NCBI GenBank assembly: GCA_015061605.1
Contig: SUWH01000005.1
Location: forward strand, 1-64,000
Direction: 5' to 3'
DNA from: Lentisphaerota bacterium
Lineage (GTDB): Bacteria > Verrucomicrobiota > Lentisphaeria > Victivallales > Victivallaceae
Length of the DNA: 64,000 nt
The stretch's first letter is position 1, and each line of letters starts with the position of its first letter. Shown piece after piece: positions 17,267 through 25,566 of this stretch. The translations under genes were made by a program, and so were the position numbers. The notes under the pieces are model-generated. The model had not been told where the DNA came from and did not search any database. It worked only from the letters and a program-made list of their open reading frames with translations.

Positions 17267-19510
17267 TTATTGTCTGGTCAATACAACGTTGTCAATAAGT
17301 CCGCCTTTGGGCGCATTGGAGATATTGATGTAAAGGGTGATCATATTGACATCCGCGGGGATGGTGAAACTTCCCTTACCCTGTGTCCAGTGGGCGCTGT
17401 TGGCGCCGGCTTTGATATTGGTCAGGGTTTTGCCGTTGCACACTACGCGGCAGCGGAAGCCGGCTGTCGCCGGAGATTTTACATCATAGGAGAGAGTATA
17501 TTTTGCTCCGGGGGTGACCGCCACGCGCGGACGCTGAATGACGATTTTTGATTTTACTGTATCTTTTGCTTCAATGCTGTAACGGTCAAAACTGGCATCT
17601 TTGTCTGTAATTTTCCGGTATCCGTCACGAGCCCGCCATCCCTGCAGAGAGGGTTCGTCGAAGCTGTTGCGCCATCCGGCGGCGAGGTCGCTGAGTTTGG
17701 CTCCGTCACTGCCGGAAGCGTTGCGGTAGGGCTGATAGAGATCCCAGTCGCGTTTTTCACTGCGGCGGACGATCGCGGGGTACAGATCTGGGAACTCATT
17801 TTGGTTTTCGATGCGGAAATTCCACAGCTTTTTGGCGGCGGCATCAAAATTATTTTTCTTTCCTGCGTTCTTTTCAGCGGCTTCCTGCTGCATATCATAG
17901 ACCATGAGGCTTTCGCGGACGGAAACGATGAGCCGTTTCAGCCGGAATTTTTCCCGGGCGGAAAGTTTATCCATCGGGAACGTTGCCAGTTTTTTCAGGT
18001 TTTCCGTGAGGACGGAAGCATATTCTGCATCATTTTTTACGGTTACTTCAGAATCATCCAGCACCTGCTGATTACGCTTTGCTGCGGCGCTTGTCATATA
18101 CATTGCAACACCGGCGGGGCGCAAAGCGGTATAGAAATCTTTTACTGTTTTGGCAGCAGCACCGTAACCGGAACAGAATTCATCCATAAGTTCATCAAAG
18201 CTTTTTCCCGGAGCGGCGATCATGCGGGCGGCGATGTAGTGTTCGAGGTCGCGTGCCTTGACTCCGAGGGTGCTGTCATAGTCGGCACCGTACAGTTTGA
18301 AAACTTTTCTGGAAGCCTGATACTTGTCAAATATTTTCTTTTCCAGTCCGCGGATCTGGGCCGAGGCAGGATGAGTATCGTTGGGACGGATGAAGCAATG
18401 CTTCATACCGGCTTTTTTCCATGCTTCAAAGAGCGCACCGGAATCTTCGGCAAGGGCAGGGACCAGACCGCAGAGCATGTTGTCGGGATATTCGATCTTT
18501 TCCCGGCGGGGCGGAAAACGGTAGTAGCTGTAAACGTAGGTGGTGACTTTCACATCCGGGCGTTCCTGAATGGCGCGTTTGGCGACCCGGTTCCAGAAGT
18601 TGAGATAACGGTCGGTCAAATGAGCGTAGAAATTTTCTCCCGGTTTGCGGGTGTCGAGAGCCATACATTTTGCACAGAGGCAGTAACCGGCGGTACCGTC
18701 ATTGGGGGAGATATTGAGATACTCCCGTTTGCCGGCAGCTTTCCAGTCGGCGATGATCTGGTCGATGACGGCGGGATTGGAAAGACAGAGTTTTGCAGTG
18801 CTGCGTTTGGGCGGGATGATCGGCTTGCCGTATGGACCGACACCGAAGTATTCCGGATGGGTCTTTTCAAAACGGTCGGGCCACTTGGTGAACGCGTGAC
18901 CGTAACGCAGGGCAAAGAGTCTGCCGTGGCGGTGGCGAAGAGCGAACATGGCGTTGTCTTCGGCGAGCTGCTTGAGTTGTTTATCAGAAAGCCGCCATTC
19001 GACCGGGATGAAGTTTTGATAAGCTTTATAGCTGAGCCACTGTCCGGAACGCACCCATGCCCAGATGTAGGGCGGCACACGTTTATAGGATTCATTTTCT
19101 TTGAAAGAGACGGTTTTCTGTTCGGGAACGTGGATACCGGCATCACCGGGGAAGAGCCAGCGGACGCCGAATTTCTCTTCCAGAAGTCCGTAGACAGCGA
19201 ACAGCACGCCGGGATATTGTTTTTTGTCATTGCCCCAGATGTAGAGTTTACCGTCTTTGTAGAGCCAGCGGGATTCTCCGGCAGCAAGTTTATCTTTACA
19301 TCCGGGGTTGCGTCCGACAAAGATCTGCAAGGCATCTTTACCGGGGGCAAGTTTGTTGCCGGTAAGTTCCAGATGTTTTTTCAACTCATCTATGGCGAGC
19401 TGCTGTTTTTTATTTGCGACGATCCTGATGTTGGAAATTTTGTATTCGGCACCGGACAAACTCAAAAACAATACGGTTGAGAGAAAGATGAATAATTTTT
19501 TCACGATCAA
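17267..19510 (-). CDS. DUF4838-family secreted glycosidase-like protein with C-terminal carbohydrate-binding-like domain
   Basis: 747 aa with Sec-type signal; VYGLLEEKFGVRWLFPGDAGIHVP, LNISPNDGTAGYCLCAKC, C-terminal jelly-roll-like segment. Confidence 0.8.
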   Translation of the reverse strand: MIVKKLFIFLSTVLFLSLSGAEYKISNIRIVANKKQQLAIDELKKHLELTGNKLAPGKDALQIFVGRNPGCKDKLAAGESRWLYKDGKLYIWGNDKKQYPGVLFAVYGLLEEKFGVRWLFPGDAGIHVPEQKTVSFKENESYKRVPPYIWAWVRSGQWLSYKAYQNFIPVEWRLSDKQLKQLAEDNAMFALRHRHGRLFALRYGHAFTKWPDRFEKTHPEYFGVGPYGKPIIPPKRSTAKLCLSNPAVIDQIIADWKAAGKREYLNISPNDGTAGYCLCAKCMALDTRKPGENFYAHLTDRYLNFWNRVAKRAIQERPDVKVTTYVYSYYRFPPRREKIEYPDNMLCGLVPALAEDSGALFEAWKKAGMKHCFIRPNDTHPASAQIRGLEKKIFDKYQASRKVFKLYGADYDSTLGVKARDLEHYIAARMIAAPGKSFDELMDEFCSGYGAAAKTVKDFYTALRPAGVAMYMTSAAAKRNQQVLDDSEVTVKNDAEYASVLTENLKKLATFPMDKLSAREKFRLKRLIVSVRESLMVYDMQQEAAEKNAGKKNNFDAAAKKLWNFRIENQNEFPDLYPAIVRRSEKRDWDLYQPYRNASGSDGAKLSDLAAGWRNSFDEPSLQGWRARDGYRKITDKDASFDRYSIEAKDTVKSKIVIQRPRVAVTPGAKYTLSYDVKSPATAGFRCRVVCNGKTLTNIKAGANSAHWTQGKGSFTIPADVNMITLYINISNAPKGGLIDNVVLTRQ

Positions 19511-19519
19511 TAATTCCTG

Positions 19520-20236
19520 TTATTTGCTTTCCGGATAAAAATGACGTTTCAAAAGAGATGATTTTGTTATAATGTGAATCATATCTGTCATGCTCAACAG
19601 ATCAGCATGACCGTCCGCATACAGCATGGTTCCGGCTCTGTTTTTGTTGTGATGCGGATAATAACCACGATCGCTTGTGTTGGAGTTGCCGGGATAATTT
19701 GCTTTTGCAGAGATATGATTGTTGTGGCTGAAATAGATCCCACTGGTGGCATCGGTTATGACAAACTTTGCAGATGTAGATTTGATTTTAGCAAGTTTCA
19801 CCGCGTGGAAATTAAAATTATAGGTGATGGATGATCCTTTATAAGGCGTCGTGGAGTCGTGGGCCGTTGCCGGACAGCCGAAATACTGATCCAGACGATT
19901 CCATTTGGTGATTTGCAGTCCCGGACGTTTTCTGCTGTCATCGGCATATCCTGCCATGGCAGAGTACCAGCGTGCATAGGCTCCTTCGCTGCCCCATCTG
20001 AGCGGCATCATTGTTCCGTCATAAACTTCGGTATACTGAAACACCCATAGCCCCACTTGTTTACGCATTGAGACGCAGTTTGTTGCAACACCACGCTGGC
20101 GCGCGGTCTGCAGCGACGGAAGCAGAATTGCCGCCAGAATGGCAATGATTGCGATGACCACGAGCAATTCGATCAGCGTGAAGCGGTACCGCTTCTGTCC
20201 ATTGCAATGGACAGAAGCGGTACCGCTTCTGTCCAT
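19520..20236 (-). CDS. Pseudopilin with H-X9-DG motif; upstream SD-associated start (20270) is out of frame (see findings)
   Basis: [52 protein letters not shown]. Confidence 0.85.
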   Translation of the reverse strand: MDRSGTASVHCNGQKRYRFTLIELLVVIAIIAILAAILLPSLQTARQRGVATNCVSMRKQVGLWVFQYTEVYDGTMMPLRWGSEGAYARWYSAMAGYADDSRKRPGLQITKWNRLDQYFGCPATAHDSTTPYKGSSITYNFNFHAVKLAKIKSTSAKFVITDATSGIYFSHNNHISAKANYPGNSNTSDRGYYPHHNKNRAGTMLYADGHADLLSMTDMIHIITKSSLLKRHFYPESK

Positions 20237-20248
20237 TGCAATGGACAG
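20181..20248 (-). repeat. 34-bp tandem duplication built of nested palindromes
   Basis: AAGCGGTACCGCTTCTGTCCATTGCAATGGACAG x2 (20181..20214, 20215..20248); contains the perfect 22-bp palindrome TCTGTCCATTGCAATGGACAGA and AGCGGTACCGCT. Confidence 0.97.
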
Positions 20249-20389
20249 AATAAAAGCCTTTAACAGTCATAATAAACCTCCTGAAATGTGAGTGACTTCT
20301 GTAAATATAACTGATGTTTGTACAATATGCAAATCTGTGCAACAAAAAATCCTGTTTTTTTTACAAATGTCCAGAATTTTGTAAAAATT

Positions 20390-20460
20390 GTTATTGTCCC
20401 AAATTTTGTGAAACTTTTATGTTAATTTGTAATGATAATCGTTATTGTACAAAAAATATA
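20390..20460. repeat. 71-bp exact duplication, copy 2
   Basis: Identical to 3088..3158. Confidence 0.9.
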
Positions 20461-20516
20461 TCCGGCAAAAATTCAGTTTTTTTTGTAAAAATTCCAATGC
20501 CGCTTGAAATAGGATA

Positions 20517-21320
20517 TCAAAGCGGCTCTTCGATTTCAAGCTTATTGAGCTTTGCTTCGCATTGATCAAGGAATTTTCCCCAGGCCTGCGGATCGACAAA
20601 GGCGAATTTGTCTCCTTCGCACAAACGCTGATAGCGTTCGGCAGTCTGGCTTTGACCGGGGTGGTTGCCGATAAAAATATCCACATACTCTTTGCGGGCA
20701 CGGGCAATTGAGTTGCGGAATGCACCGCGCCAGTTTTCGTTTTCGAGGTGAAGTTTATGTATATAAGCGGATTTCAATGTATTGGTTCCAGCTCCGCCAA
20801 AAGTTCCGGCGCGGTAGGTTTTGCCGTCAACTTCCACGTTCCAGAAATAGGAAAATGTTCCCGGAGTGTGACCCGGGGTCGCAATGCAGTCGATTTCAAC
20901 ATTGCCCAGAGCGATTTTATCACCGTCATGCAGCAGTACATCCGGTTCAAATACCGCCGGTTGAGCGGTATTGAACTCATCTGCCCAGGTGAGTTCTGGA
21001 CGGGAACCGTTGACCATGCCGCAATCACCGGCTCCGATAAAGGTCTTGGCTCCGGTGAGTTCCTGCAGAGCTTTAGTCGCCGCCGCATGGTCGATGTGAC
21101 CATGGGAATGGACGATATACTTTATATCGTATGGAGACAGACCGCATTTCCACATGGAATTTATCACCAGATACAAGCGTTCCTGATAGCCGCTGTCCAG
21201 CAGAATAAGACCGTCTCCGGTATCGATGATGTGAGTTGAAGCGGGGGCGGAACCGACAAACCAGATGTTTCCGAAAAGATTAAAGGGTTCCATCGTTTTG
21301 AGCCAGGGGGATTCGATCAT
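20517..21320 (-). CDS. Subclass B3-like metallo-beta-lactamase-fold hydrolase
   Basis: THIIDTGDGLILLDSGYQE, HSHGHIDHAAATK, TPGHTPGTFSYFW; GGAG upstream of ATG 21320. Confidence 0.9.
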   Translation of the reverse strand: MIESPWLKTMEPFNLFGNIWFVGSAPASTHIIDTGDGLILLDSGYQERLYLVINSMWKCGLSPYDIKYIVHSHGHIDHAAATKALQELTGAKTFIGAGDCGMVNGSRPELTWADEFNTAQPAVFEPDVLLHDGDKIALGNVEIDCIATPGHTPGTFSYFWNVEVDGKTYRAGTFGGAGTNTLKSAYIHKLHLENENWRGAFRNSIARARKEYVDIFIGNHPGQSQTAERYQRLCEGDKFAFVDPQAWGKFLDQCEAKLNKLEIEEPL

Positions 21321-21463
21321 GAGCATTCTCCTTTTTTTGATTTTCAAGGGTAATATAATGTCCATTAAAGATAAATTCAAGTGATTTTAACTTGAAAACA
21401 TTGTTAAACGTGCTATATTTTTCAGTGAGACCGTCTTTAACAACAAAATAATGGAGGTGTAAA

Positions 21464-22024
21464 ATGACCGGTTGGATCATTGCTGGTGCTGTCGTATTGC
21501 TTATCGTGTTCTGGTATTTCGGAACGATGAATAAATTCCGCCGGCTTAAAATCGCTATCGAAGAATCATGGGCGGGTATCGATGTTCAGCTCAAACGCAA
21601 AGCCAATATCATTCCCAATCTGGTCGATACCCTCAAGATGCAGATGAATTTTGAAGAAAAAGTCCTGACCGAATTGACCGCCGCCCGTACCGGTCTGGTC
21701 AGTCCCAACCGCGCTGAAGCGATGGAGGCAAGTGATAAAATTTCTTCTCTGATCCCCACTATCAGCGCCACTGCGGAAAGTTATCCGCAGCTCGGAACCA
21801 ATCAGTCTTTTTTGCAGTTGATGAGCGATATCCGCGACTGCGAAGACAAGATCGCCTACGCCCGCAACCGCTACAATATGACCACCGCCAGATATAATAT
21901 GGAGATCGTTATGATCCCGGCGAGCATCGTCGCAAGTCAGATGGGATTGCAGAAAGAACAGCTTTATGAGATCAGTCAGACTTTGCGCGATGATGCAGAC
22001 AATATGCGTATAAGCAAACTGTAA
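21464..22024 (+). CDS. lemA: LemA family protein
   Basis: NKFRRLKIAIEESWAGIDVQLKRKANIIPNLVDTLK; ARNRYN motif; followed by an M48 peptidase. Confidence 0.95.
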   Translation: MTGWIIAGAVVLLIVFWYFGTMNKFRRLKIAIEESWAGIDVQLKRKANIIPNLVDTLKMQMNFEEKVLTELTAARTGLVSPNRAEAMEASDKISSLIPTISATAESYPQLGTNQSFLQLMSDIRDCEDKIAYARNRYNMTTARYNMEIVMIPASIVASQMGLQKEQLYEISQTLRDDADNMRISKL

Positions 22025-22043
22025 ACCGGAAAAACATAGTGTT

Positions 22044-22988
22044 ATGAACAATTTGCCTTCAGCTCCATTGATCGCCGCCGAGGAGGTCAGGAGCAATTTT
22101 ATCAAAAGTTTTATTTTGGTCGGTATCATCATCGCATTGGTGATCGCCGCTTCTTATTACATCGGTTATATGCTTGATGATGTAAAAACCGGTCTGCTTA
22201 TCGGCGGAGTGATTTCAATTATCGTCATCCCGCTGCAGATCATGACTGCCAAATGGATGATCCTTTCCATGACCAGCGGCCGTGCTGCCAATGTGAATGA
22301 TATCAGAGAACGGCGCGCGCTTCATATCGTGGAAGGACTTGCCGTTTCCGCCGGATTGAAGCGCACTCCGGATCTGTACATCATCCCGACTCATATCCCC
22401 AATGCGTTTGCTTCCGGAATGGATGAAAACAGCGCCTTCATCGGGGTCACCGAAGGCTTGCTGGAGATGATGGACGATCAGGAACTTGAGGGCGTTATTG
22501 CCCATGAAGTCGGACATATCATTCACCGCGACATCATGCTCAATCAGCTGGTCGTAGGTCTTATCAGCGTGCTGCTCATTCTTGCACTTATCATTGAACG
22601 CCTCGGCATCATCGGGGCATATACCGGCGGTAATCGCCGCAGTCGGGACCGCGATAATGGCGGCGGCGGTGCGGCAGTGGCTGTATTGCTGCTTGTTGCA
22701 TTGCTGGTGCGTCCTCTGGTGATGCTTATCGGAACTTTGCTTCAGCTTGGGATTTCCCGCAAGCGTGAATTTGCCGCAGATGCGGTGGCGGTGCGGCTCT
22801 GTTCCTACAATGAAGGTCTGGCGCGGGCGTTGGAAAAACTGGGAGGAAAAGAGTATTCCAGTGACGATATCAAGGAGCTTGGCGGGGAAAATATGGCGTG
22901 TATGTATATCAACTTCCCCGGCGGAGAGCTCTTCTCTACCCATCCGCCCATCGCTGAACGGGTGCGCCGTTTGCGCAATATGTATTGA
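22044..22988 (+). CDS. htpX: M48-family zinc metalloprotease (HtpX-like)
   Basis: GVIAHEVGHIIHRD, ISRKREFAADAVAV, FSTHPPIAERVRRL. Confidence 0.93.
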   Translation: MNNLPSAPLIAAEEVRSNFIKSFILVGIIIALVIAASYYIGYMLDDVKTGLLIGGVISIIVIPLQIMTAKWMILSMTSGRAANVNDIRERRALHIVEGLAVSAGLKRTPDLYIIPTHIPNAFASGMDENSAFIGVTEGLLEMMDDQELEGVIAHEVGHIIHRDIMLNQLVVGLISVLLILALIIERLGIIGAYTGGNRRSRDRDNGGGGAAVAVLLLVALLVRPLVMLIGTLLQLGISRKREFAADAVAVRLCSYNEGLARALEKLGGKEYSSDDIKELGGENMACMYINFPGGELFSTHPPIAERVRRLRNMY

Positions 22989-22996
22989 GGGGTTTT

Positions 22997-23255
22997 GTGA
23001 AAAGATTTTTTATCTTGATCAATTCGTTTTTTTTCATTACTGGGGTTTGCCGCCAATACAGTCGAAACCCATTGTATCACAATGAATAACGGGGTGAAAC
23101 TTTTCGTTTCATCCACAGCGCCGGACAGTTGTTTCTATGTCCGTTTGAGTATCGTCAAAAAAGATAAAACCCTCGGCTTGCGCAACGAAATCGATTCGAT
23201 CTGCCGTACCAATAAGGATTTTACTCCCAACTGCCGCGACATCGGAGCGGCATAA
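22997..23255 (+). pseudogene. Remnant of a secreted protein, frameshifted in a T8 run and ending in an R1 tail
   Basis: GAGGGG before GTG 22997; VKRFFILINSFFF / frameshift at TTTTTTTT (23027..23034) / SLLGFAANTVETHCITMNNGVKLFVSSTAPDSCFYVRLSIVKKDKTLGLRNEIDSICRTNKDFTPNCRDIGAA*. Confidence 0.55.
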
Positions 23256-23345
23256 TACCCCGCTTTTTTTGAAAAAGGGGTGAGGGTTTGGGAGAGGGGA
23301 AAAAACTTTTTTTCTCGTGAAAAAAAGTTTTTTCCCCTCTCCCAA
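23233..23345 (-). repeat. R1c: palindromic element (27-bp perfect arms, 4-nt centre, 23288..23345) plus tail
   Basis: TTGGGAGAGGGGAAAAAACTTTTTTTC-TCGT-GAAAAAAAGTTTTTTCCCCTCTCCCAA; tail AAAAAAAGCGGGGTATTATGCCGCTCCGATGTCGCGG on the minus strand. Confidence 0.93.
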
Positions 23346-23351
23346 TATCCA

Positions 23352-23906
23352 TCAGCAAGCCGCGAGGGCTTGTGCGAGGGCGGCGGCGGTGGTGAACTGG
23401 ATGGCGTTCCAGTTGCGCTTCTTTGCGGCGGCGATGAGTTCGGCGCGGTCGTCAACGTAGAGGGCGGGGGTACCGAATTCCTCTTCAAAGGCTTCAAACA
23501 TGGCTTCGTCCGGCTTCTGCGCTCCGGCAACGAAGCTGAACATTCCGTCCGGCACATCGTTTGCCGCCGGAAAGAGTTTGTACGTCCTGATCAGATGAGT
23601 TTGGGAAATATCGGAAAAGAAGCGGGCTTCAAAACCGTATTTATCCAGCGAGGAAACAAGTTCATTCATGCCGGGAACGGCTTCGATCAGAATGCTGTTG
23701 AACGCATTGAGAAAGGTTTGCGGATCACAGTCGCAGGCGTTTGAAGCGCAATAAACAAAGGCTTCATCGGTGATCCTGCCGCATTCCAGATCGCGTTGCA
23801 GATCTTTTACCGCTTCCGGCATGGCGGGGATGCCGAGGGTGCGGGCAAAGTTGGCAAAGTCGATCTTTACGCAAACATTTCCAATATCCAGTGCAAGTAT
23901 TTTCAT
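23352..23906 (-). CDS. HAD-like hydrolase
   Basis: MKILALDIGNVCVKIDF, EARFFSDISQTH, AQKPDEAMFEAF, ALYVDDRAE. Confidence 0.85.
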   Translation of the reverse strand: MKILALDIGNVCVKIDFANFARTLGIPAMPEAVKDLQRDLECGRITDEAFVYCASNACDCDPQTFLNAFNSILIEAVPGMNELVSSLDKYGFEARFFSDISQTHLIRTYKLFPAANDVPDGMFSFVAGAQKPDEAMFEAFEEEFGTPALYVDDRAELIAAAKKRNWNAIQFTTAAALAQALAAC

Positions 23907-23930
23907 TGTTTATTACCCGCGCGAACAATC

Positions 23931-24047
23931 TCCGCCGCGACAAGCGGAGCGGCAGTATACTTCGCTTTTCTTGAAAAAGGGGTGAGGGTTTGGGAGAGGG
24001 GAAAAAACTTCTTTTCACGTGAAAAGAAGTTTTTTCCCCTCTCCCAA
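23931..24047 (-). repeat. R1d: 58-bp perfect palindrome (23990..24047) plus tail
   Basis: TTGGGAGAGGGGAAAAAACTTCTTTTCAC|GTGAAAAGAAGTTTTTTCCCCTCTCCCAA; tail TTTTTCAAGAAAAGCGAAGTATACTGCCGCTCCGCTTGTCGCGGC. Confidence 0.95.
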
Positions 24048-24053
24048 GATCCA

Positions 24054-25271
24054 TCAGTATTCGCGGTCGTCGCCGTAGCCGTAGTGTTCGACGACGTAGT
24101 CGACATCCTTATCGCCGCGTCCGGAGCAGGTGGCGAGGATGGAGCCGTAGGGGTGTTCTTTTGCCCAGCGGATCGCGTAGGCGATGGCGTGGGAGCTTTC
24201 CAGAGCGGGGATGATACCTTCGTAACGGGAAAGCATAAAGAATGCGTTTACAGCTTCTTCATCGGAGGCGGTGACATAGTTCACTCTGCCCAGATCGTGC
24301 CAGAAAGCGTGTTCCGGGCCGACTGCCTGATAGTCCAGACCGCTGGCGATGGAGTGGACGGGGGCGGCTTCACCGTTTTCGTCTGCCAGGACGTAGCTGT
24401 CGAAACCGTGGAGCGTGCCGGGTTTGCCGAAGTTGATCGAGGCGGCATGATCGCCCAGATTGGAACTTTTGCCGAGAGGTTCGACGCCGTAGATGTCTAC
24501 GGGATCGTTGAGGTAAGCGGCAAAGGAACCGGCAGCGTTGGAACCGCCGCCGACACAGGCGCAGACAGCATCGGGAAGATGTCCGGTCATGTCAAAGAAC
24601 TGCTGGCGGGATTCTTCACCGATGCAGAACTGGAAGTCACGCACCATCAACGGGAAGGGGTGGGGACCGGCGGCGGTACCGATGCAGTAGATGGAATCTT
24701 TATAATTTTTTGCGTAGGATTCAAAAGCGGAATCGACCGCTTCTTTCAACGTTTTCTGTCCGTGGGAGACCGGAATAACCTTGGCACCGAGGATCTTCAT
24801 GCGGGTGACGTTGGGAGCCTGTTTGGCGATGTCGATCTCTCCCATGTGGATTTCACATTCCAATCCGAAATAGGCGGCGGCAGTTGCCAATGCGACACCG
24901 TGCTGACCGGCACCGGTTTCAGCGATGATACGTTTTTTACCCATATATTTGGCGAGCAAACCTTCACCCATGCAGTGGTTGAGTTTGTGGGCACCGGTGT
25001 GGTTGAGGTCTTCGCGTTTCAGATAGATCTGGCAGTTGCCGAGCTTGCGGGAAAGGCGGTCGCAGTGATAGACCGGAGTGGGGCGGCCCTGAAATTCCCG
25101 GCGGATACGGCGCAGTTCATTGATGAAATAAGCAGATTGGCAGATCGACTGGTAAGCAGCATTGATCTCTTCAAAAGCGGCTTTCAGCTCCGGGGTGAGG
25201 CGGGCGCCGCCGTAAGGTCCGAAGTGACCGTCCGGAGTCGGGTAATCGCGAAAATAGCGTGAGAAATCCAT
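24054..25271 (-). CDS. trpB: Tryptophan synthase beta chain
   Basis: [66 protein letters not shown]; start at ATG 25271. Confidence 0.93.
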   Translation of the reverse strand: MDFSRYFRDYPTPDGHFGPYGGARLTPELKAAFEEINAAYQSICQSAYFINELRRIRREFQGRPTPVYHCDRLSRKLGNCQIYLKREDLNHTGAHKLNHCMGEGLLAKYMGKKRIIAETGAGQHGVALATAAAYFGLECEIHMGEIDIAKQAPNVTRMKILGAKVIPVSHGQKTLKEAVDSAFESYAKNYKDSIYCIGTAAGPHPFPLMVRDFQFCIGEESRQQFFDMTGHLPDAVCACVGGGSNAAGSFAAYLNDPVDIYGVEPLGKSSNLGDHAASINFGKPGTLHGFDSYVLADENGEAAPVHSIASGLDYQAVGPEHAFWHDLGRVNYVTASDEEAVNAFFMLSRYEGIIPALESSHAIAYAIRWAKEHPYGSILATCSGRGDKDVDYVVEHYGYGDDREY

Positions 25272-25362
25272 TTTTTTATCCTCCATAAAATTTATTTTTG
25301 AAATATACACTCGAAGCATTAAAAAAGCAAGTGTAAATTTTCCTTTGATTCAAATTGTTTAC

Positions 25363-25397
25363 AAAAAAAAGACGGAAAGGAACATCTCCTATCCGTC
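25363..25397 (-). terminator. Rho-independent terminator of the MFS gene
   Basis: Minus strand: GACGGATAGGA-GATGT-TCCTTTCCGTC followed by TTTTTTTT. Confidence 0.75.
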
Positions 25398-25566
25398 CAG
25401 ACCGTTTTTATATCGTTTTATGAAAATAGAACACCAAGCCTTGACGGATATCACCGCCAACGCCAATACCATGCATTATTGACTGCATTGAAAAAATGTT
25501 CTGTCTTGTCCATGTCAATTAATATATCATTAAAGTTTGTTTTGTCAAGTTCAAGTTTCAAAAATT

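Noticed and set aside
17801-19480. 559-aa plus-strand ORF
   Set aside because: Antisense shadow of the DUF4838 gene 17267..19510; low-complexity composition, no SD, no domain.
23288-23345. Calling R1 palindromes simple Rho-independent terminators
   Set aside because: No T-tract directly after the stem, arms too long and perfect, and one copy lies inside a coding frame; kept as repeats with possible terminator activity.
23796-25262. 488-aa plus-strand ORF across an R1 copy and trpB
   Set aside because: Antisense to the clear trpB on the minus strand; the N-terminal part is the translated R1 palindrome.
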